A stretch of 64,000 nucleotides of DNA, from the NCBI GenBank assembly GCA_002698985.1, contig PAAY01000037.1:1-64000 (forward strand), given 5' to 3'. This DNA comes from Saprospirales bacterium. GTDB lineage: Bacteria > Bacteroidota > Bacteroidia > Chitinophagales > Saprospiraceae. Below are positions 60,213-64,000 of the stretch, one piece after another. A model generated the notes under the pieces. It was not told where the DNA came from, ran no database searches, and was given only the letters and a program-made list of their open reading frames with translations. The first letter of the stretch is position 1. The number at the start of each line of letters is the position of its first letter. The translations under genes and the position numbers were made by a program.

Positions 60213-60268
60213 GTGTAAAACGGCAATAAGCCCTATGCGGGCTTACTTCGTTTACACCAACCGTTACC
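60213..60268. repeat. attC-like palindrome and right boundary of the island
   Basis: GTGTAAAACG (60213-60222) pairs with CGTTTACAC (60249-60257) with one bulge, and TAAGCCC (60227-60233) with GGGCTTA (60239-60245). AACGG at 60219-60223 can alternatively pair with CCGTT at 60261-60265. CGTTACC at 60262-60268 repeats the heptamer at 49715. Beyond it the DNA returns to host-like GC. It could also serve as a terminator for the lipoprotein gene. Confidence 0.5.
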
Positions 60269-60293
60269 TGTAATTAAAGAAATCTCCCCGTCT

Positions 60294-60324
60294 CTGCAAG
60301 TGCCGCTGCGCTCAGCACTTGCAG
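60294..60324. terminator. 10-bp hairpin just outside the island
   Basis: CTGCAAGTGC (60294-60303) and GCACTTGCAG (60315-60324) form a perfect stem with an 11-base loop. It lies downstream of the leftward lipoprotein gene at 60353 and just past the island boundary. It lacks a T-run, so terminator function is uncertain. Confidence 0.4.
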
Positions 60325-60352
60325 TTCCTCAAAATTGGATCCAATACCCCCC

Positions 60353-60775
60353 TCACTCCACCACCACCGGCAAGTACGACTTGCTGCCGGCGGGGGTTTT
60401 GATCGTGGTTTTCAGGCTTTCGCCGTCGGGCAGGAGGATGGTGACCCAGTATTCGGGGGCATCCAGGGTGCTGAAGGTGCAGCGGCCGGTGGCAGCGGTA
60501 CTGGCCTGATGGGCGATGGGGTCGCCGTATTGCTGGAACTGCTCATGGGTGAAGAGGAAGACGGCGGCTCCAGAGATGGGCTCTGTGTTTTCGCAGAAGG
60601 GGTCTGTGGCAGGGCTGCAGCGGCTTACGGTTACCTCCAGTTGGGCGTAGTTGGGGAGGGGCACCTCGCCGGGCCTGTCCTTTTTGGTGCATGCCGAAAG
60701 CAAAAGGAGCAGAGCCAAAAGGAAGGCATTGCGCAGCGAGCTGAAAAAACAGCTGTGGTGTAAAAGGGCTTTCAT
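60353..60775 (-). CDS. Small lipoprotein, possible carboxypeptidase-regulatory-like fold
   Basis: This protein of about 140 residues has a long hydrophobic signal ending in LLLLSAC and a short mature beta domain: AQLEVTVSRCSP, PISGAAVFLFTHEQ, TAATGRCTFSTLDAPEYWVTIL. The 'G-A-V-x-L ... T-G-x-x-F' order recalls carboxypeptidase regulatory-like or transthyretin-like domains. Function unknown. The start at 60775 (MKALLHHS) is preferred; a Met 11 codons upstream would give an over-long signal. It diverges from the XRE regulator gene. Confidence 0.65.
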   Translation of the reverse strand: MKALLHHSCFFSSLRNAFLLALLLLLSACTKKDRPGEVPLPNYAQLEVTVSRCSPATDPFCENTEPISGAAVFLFTHEQFQQYGDPIAHQASTAATGRCTFSTLDAPEYWVTILLPDGESLKTTIKTPAGSKSYLPVVVE

Positions 60776-60830
60776 AAGCTGGTTGATTTGAACTGCGGCA
60801 GGGTTCAACGAAAATTCGCTGTAATAAAAT

Positions 60831-60838
60831 TACCTTTG
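60831..60838 (+). promoter_or_regulatory. -7 element TACCTTTG four bases before a start codon
   Basis: The element ends at 60838 and the ATG of the XRE regulator begins at 60843. In Bacteroidota transcription starts about five to seven bases after this box, which places the first nucleotide at or very near the A of ATG. The mRNA would then be leaderless. Confidence 0.5.
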
Positions 60839-60842
60839 GGCC

Positions 60843-62336
60843 ATGAACCAGCGGCAGCTCAACGAAAAGATTTTATTCGGACTGAAGGTAAAACATTTGC
60901 GGCTTCAGCGCCAACTGAACTTCGCCGATTTTGCGAAGCAGACCGGGATGTCGGTTTCTTACCTTAACGAAATCGAAAAGGGCAAGAAATATCCCAAGCC
61001 CGACAAGCTGAAGCTGATAGCCGGCGCGCTGGCTGTGCCGGAAGAAGAACTGCTGCACCCGGAAACCGACAAACACCTGCAGCCGGTGGTGGAGTTGCTG
61101 AACTCCAATTTTCTGAGCGAACTGCCGCTGGATCTTTTTGAAATCGACCTTACGAAAGTGGTGGAGATCATCGCCAATGCGCCACTGAAGGTGGGTGCCT
61201 TTATTTCCACCCTGGTGGAGCTGGCCCGCAATTACGCCCTGGCCGAAGAGCACTTTTACCTGGGTGCGCTTCGCTCTTATGTGGAGCTGCACAACAACTA
61301 CTTTGAAGACCTGGAGCAGGCTGCGCAGGAATTCATCAAAGCGCATGGGCTGGAGCAGTCGGAAAAAATACGGGTTTACAACCTGGAGAATTTGCTGAAG
61401 GAGGAATACGGATACACGATTGTTGAAAATGGCCTGAAGGACATGCCGGAATTGAAAGGGGTACGCTCCGTTTTCATTCCGAAGAAGAAAAAACTGCTTT
61501 TGGCCGAAGGCCTGACGGATGTCCAGAAAGCTTTTCAGTTTGGCAAAGAACTGGGTTTCAACTACCTGAAGCTGAAAGAGCGGGCCTACACCTCCAACCT
61601 GCTGCGCATCAATTCCTTTGAGGAGGTACTCAACCATTTCAAGGCCAGCTATTTTTCCTGTGCCATCCTGATCAACCAGGAAAGCTTCGTTTCGGATATG
61701 CGGTTTTTCTTTTCGCTGCCGCAATGGGAACCGGCCAAACTGCAGCTGCTGCTGCACAAATACCTGGCTTCTTCGGAGATGATCTTTCAGCGCATGACCA
61801 ACGTGCTGCCCCGCTTTTTCGGCCTCGACAAGCTGTTTCTCCTTCGTTTTGTGCACCGCCCTTCCAACGGCGATTTCAAACTCGACACGGAACTGCATTT
61901 CAGCATCCAGCACCAGCCGCACTCCAACGCCCTGTACGAGCATTATTGCCGGCGCTGGCTGTCGGTGGCTCTGCTTGCAGATCTTCAGCAACTGCAAAAG
62001 GAAGGAAAAGGAAGTGGCGAATTGCTGGGTGTGCAGCGCTCGCGTTTTCTGAAAACCCAGGAGGAATACCTGTGCTTCACGGTGGCCCGCAAAGCTTTTC
62101 CGGATGAAGACAAAAACGTGAGCATCACCGTGGGTATCCTGAACGATGAAACGCTGAAAAAGAATGTTGCTTTTGTAAACGACAACCGCATTCCCTTCCG
62201 GGTGGTGAACACCACCTGCGAGCGCTGTTCACTGGAAGACTGCCAGGAGCGTGCCGCACCGCCCACCGTCGTTGCGGAGCGAAAGAAAAGAAAGGCCACT
62301 CTGATGGCGCTGGAAAAACTCCTGAAAGAATCCTGA
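60843..62336 (+). CDS. XRE-family regulator, ScfR-like
   Basis: This 497-residue protein starts with an XRE helix-turn-helix (residues about 12-70, with MSVSYLNEIEKGKKYPKPDKL). A middle region follows that resembles the DUF955/IrrE-like module of ScfR regulators (LLRINSFEEVLNHFKASYFSCAILI) without the HExxH protease motif. A C-terminal DUF2083-like segment ends in NTTCERCSLEDCQERAAPP with three Cys. ScfR proteins control short-chain acyl-CoA metabolism in response to acyl-CoA ligands; that role is inferred here. The ATG lies four bases after a -7 element, so it may be translated from a leaderless message. It abuts the convergent comM gene, with the stop codons forming TGATCA. Confidence 0.82.
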   Translation: MNQRQLNEKILFGLKVKHLRLQRQLNFADFAKQTGMSVSYLNEIEKGKKYPKPDKLKLIAGALAVPEEELLHPETDKHLQPVVELLNSNFLSELPLDLFEIDLTKVVEIIANAPLKVGAFISTLVELARNYALAEEHFYLGALRSYVELHNNYFEDLEQAAQEFIKAHGLEQSEKIRVYNLENLLKEEYGYTIVENGLKDMPELKGVRSVFIPKKKKLLLAEGLTDVQKAFQFGKELGFNYLKLKERAYTSNLLRINSFEEVLNHFKASYFSCAILINQESFVSDMRFFFSLPQWEPAKLQLLLHKYLASSEMIFQRMTNVLPRFFGLDKLFLLRFVHRPSNGDFKLDTELHFSIQHQPHSNALYEHYCRRWLSVALLADLQQLQKEGKGSGELLGVQRSRFLKTQEEYLCFTVARKAFPDEDKNVSITVGILNDETLKKNVAFVNDNRIPFRVVNTTCERCSLEDCQERAAPPTVVAERKKRKATLMALEKLLKES

Positions 62337-63893
62337 TCAACCGGCCCAACCTTCCCGGTCGAGGCTGCGGTACTGGATGGCCTCGGCCAGGTGTTCCACT
62401 TTGATATCCGGGCTGCCGGCCAGGTCGGCGCTGGTGCGGGCCACCTTCAGAATGCGGTCGTAGGCCCTGGCGGATAACTGCTGCACCTGCATGGCTTTCT
62501 TCAGCAATACGGTGCCTGCCTGATTGAGTTTGCAAACCTCCCTGACCAGCCGGCCGGGCATCTGCGCATTGCAGAAAATGCCGGGATATTCTTTGAATCG
62601 CTCCTCCTGAATTTTGCGGGCCCTGACCACTCCTTCTGCAATGTCCTTGCTGGTGCGGGTGGGTAGGTCGTGGCTGGAGAGTTCGTCGTAAGAGACGGGC
62701 GTTACCTCCACGTGCAGGTCGATGCGGTCGAGCAGGGGACCCGATATTTTACTGAGGTAGCGCTTCACCACGCCGGGACCGCAAACGCAGTCTTTGGTCG
62801 GGTGGTTGTAATAACCGCAAGGGCATGGGTTCATAGAGGCTATGAGCATGAAATTGGCGGGGTAATCCACCGAAATTTTGGCCCGGGAGATGGTCACCCG
62901 GCGTTCTTCCATCGGCTGGCGCAACACCTCCAGCACAGAGCGCTTGAACTCCGGCAGCTCATCCAGAAAGAGAACGCCGTTGTGGGCCAGTGAAATTTCA
63001 CCGGGCATGGGGTTGGACCCCCCACCTACCAATGCCACATCGCTGATGGTGTGGTGCGGTGCTCTGAATGGTCGCTGCGCAATGAGCGAAGCATTGGACG
63101 GCAGAATGCCGGCAACCGAGTGAATTTTGGTGGTTTCCAGCGCTTCGAAAAGCGTCAGCGGTGGCAAGATGGTGGGCATGCGGCGGGCCAGCATGGTTTT
63201 GCCCGCACCGGGCGGACCGATCAGGATGGCGTTGTGCCCGCCGGCAGCAGCCAGCTCCAAAGCCCGCTTCACATTGTCCTGTCCTTTTACGTCGGAAAAA
63301 TCAACACTGAACACCTGCTGATTGTGGGAAAACTCTTCACGGGTATCCACCTTGGTGGGCTTCAGCTCCAGCTCGCCGTTCAGAAAGGCAACAGCTTCAG
63401 AAAGGGATGTGACCCCGTAAACTTCCAGTTTGTTCACGATGGCCGCTTCCCTTGCGTTTTCCTTCGGCAAAATGAAGCCTTTGAAATTCTCTTTCCGGCT
63501 TTGTATGGCAATTGGCAAAGCGCCTTTGATGGGTCGAAGAGTACCATCGAGAGAGAGCTCGCCCATGATGATGTACTTGTCCAGTTCTTCTGACTGCATC
63601 TGATTGGTAGCGGCCAGCACACCAATGGCGATGGGCAGGTCGTAAGCGGATCCTTCTTTTCGAATGTCAGCAGGAGCCAGGTTGACGGTAAGTTTGAGGC
63701 GGCTCATGTCGTAACCGCAGTTTTTCACCGCCGCCTCTATTCTCTGAAAGCCTTCTCTGACCACGCTGTCCGGCAATCCCACCAGGAAGTAAAAAGGTCC
63801 GTTTCCACTGTAGGGGCCACCGGCGTTCACTTCCACGGTGATGGTTCTGGCATCAACACCATGAACAGCGCTGGCGTATGTTTTGACGAGCAT
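62337..63893 (-). CDS. comM: ComM/YifB-family Mg-chelatase-like AAA ATPase
   Basis: This 518-residue protein has an N-terminal Lon-protease-like domain (LVKTYASAVHGVDARTITVE, FYFLVGLPDSVVREG), the AAA module with GPPGAGKTMLARRM (Walker A) near residue 230 and VLFLDELPEF (Walker B) near 315, and a C-terminal zinc-like region with NPCPCGYYNHPTKDCVCGP. ComM is a hexameric helicase that promotes branch migration during uptake of foreign DNA. Its length is normal, so it is complete in the window. The remaining 107 bases hold its upstream region, including TATCTTTA on the minus strand near 63925-63918, a weak -7 candidate. Confidence 0.93.
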   Translation of the reverse strand: MLVKTYASAVHGVDARTITVEVNAGGPYSGNGPFYFLVGLPDSVVREGFQRIEAAVKNCGYDMSRLKLTVNLAPADIRKEGSAYDLPIAIGVLAATNQMQSEELDKYIIMGELSLDGTLRPIKGALPIAIQSRKENFKGFILPKENAREAAIVNKLEVYGVTSLSEAVAFLNGELELKPTKVDTREEFSHNQQVFSVDFSDVKGQDNVKRALELAAAGGHNAILIGPPGAGKTMLARRMPTILPPLTLFEALETTKIHSVAGILPSNASLIAQRPFRAPHHTISDVALVGGGSNPMPGEISLAHNGVLFLDELPEFKRSVLEVLRQPMEERRVTISRAKISVDYPANFMLIASMNPCPCGYYNHPTKDCVCGPGVVKRYLSKISGPLLDRIDLHVEVTPVSYDELSSHDLPTRTSKDIAEGVVRARKIQEERFKEYPGIFCNAQMPGRLVREVCKLNQAGTVLLKKAMQVQQLSARAYDRILKVARTSADLAGSPDIKVEHLAEAIQYRSLDREGWAG

Positions 63894-64000
63894 AGTGTCT
63901 GTTTTTCATTGGTGAGCTAAAGATACAACTTCGGCTAACCCTGAAAACATCAGCTTGCCAATCTTTTCCCCGTGTTGCTTCAAATTGAGGGGAGAAGTTG

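Noticed and set aside
1-64000. CRISPR array, tRNA or rRNA genes
   Set aside because: No regularly spaced direct repeats of 25-40 bases and no cloverleaf or rRNA sequence was recognised by eye; a tRNAscan or Rfam search would be decisive.

Overview
The window looks like chromosome of a Bacteroidota bacterium, most likely a Saprospiria-like lineage of medium GC. This rests on family content (DUF4292, DUF4112, DUF3109, DUF3347, EttA-type ABC-F, many short lipoproteins with Cys lipoboxes), the near absence of Shine-Dalgarno sequences, and repeated copies of the Bacteroidota -7 promoter element TAnnTTTG, most often as TACCTTTG. The species assignment is inference; the phylum is well supported. No rRNA, tRNA or CRISPR array was recognised.

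Layout. 1-782: a lipoprotein gene and a noncoding stretch with decamer repeats. About 790-4290: an AT-rich accessory patch with a two-gene AlwI-like type IIS restriction-modification cassette, followed by a scar made of a partial second copy of the neighbouring gene and the 3' end of a Fic-family gene. 4293-48575: mostly housekeeping chromosome. It holds a metallophosphoesterase, a methionine-type aminotransferase, an OmpA protein, thioredoxin, DUF4292/EnvC-like proteins, HflX, a SpoIIM-like membrane protein, grpE-dnaJ, a phosphatase, an FMN oxidase, ferritin, a flavin monooxygenase with a DUF1295 reductase, an orphan ParA with a small basic partner, a ROK kinase, two cyclophilin lipoproteins, an FtsX-type permease, a LOG protein and DsbD-like proteins. 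It then runs through ettA-dtd-hldD-aroQ-recQ, kdsD, DUF3109, rlmD, an acyl-CoA ligase with a MITE just before its start codon, and lolA.

48731-60268: the main accessory region. A tyrosine recombinase points left. To its right lies an AT-rich copper/heavy-metal island of eleven genes reading right. Nine form a compact run: a Cys-rich secreted protein, HMA-DUF3347, a small conserved protein, a CPH-type copper ATPase, a second DUF3347 lipoprotein, DUF305, a Cys-motif lipoprotein, a CYDCH haem-binding protein, and a multicopper oxidase with a CopB-like C-terminal extension. After a gap full of hairpins come an OmpA protein and a lipoprotein. The island starts and ends at CGTTACC, and four long imperfect palindromes lie at its ends and in its internal gap; two share a loop motif. 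This suggests an integron-like cassette insertion, and it is the strongest candidate for something not well described.

60353-63893: the chromosome resumes with a lipoprotein, an ScfR-like XRE regulator that may be translated from a leaderless mRNA, and the ComM/YifB ATPase.

The genes imply a diderm with heptose- and Kdo-containing LPS (hldD, kdsD), Lol lipoprotein traffic (lolA, a LolC/E-like permease), periplasmic disulfide reduction (DsbD-like) and periplasmic copper handling acquired on the island.
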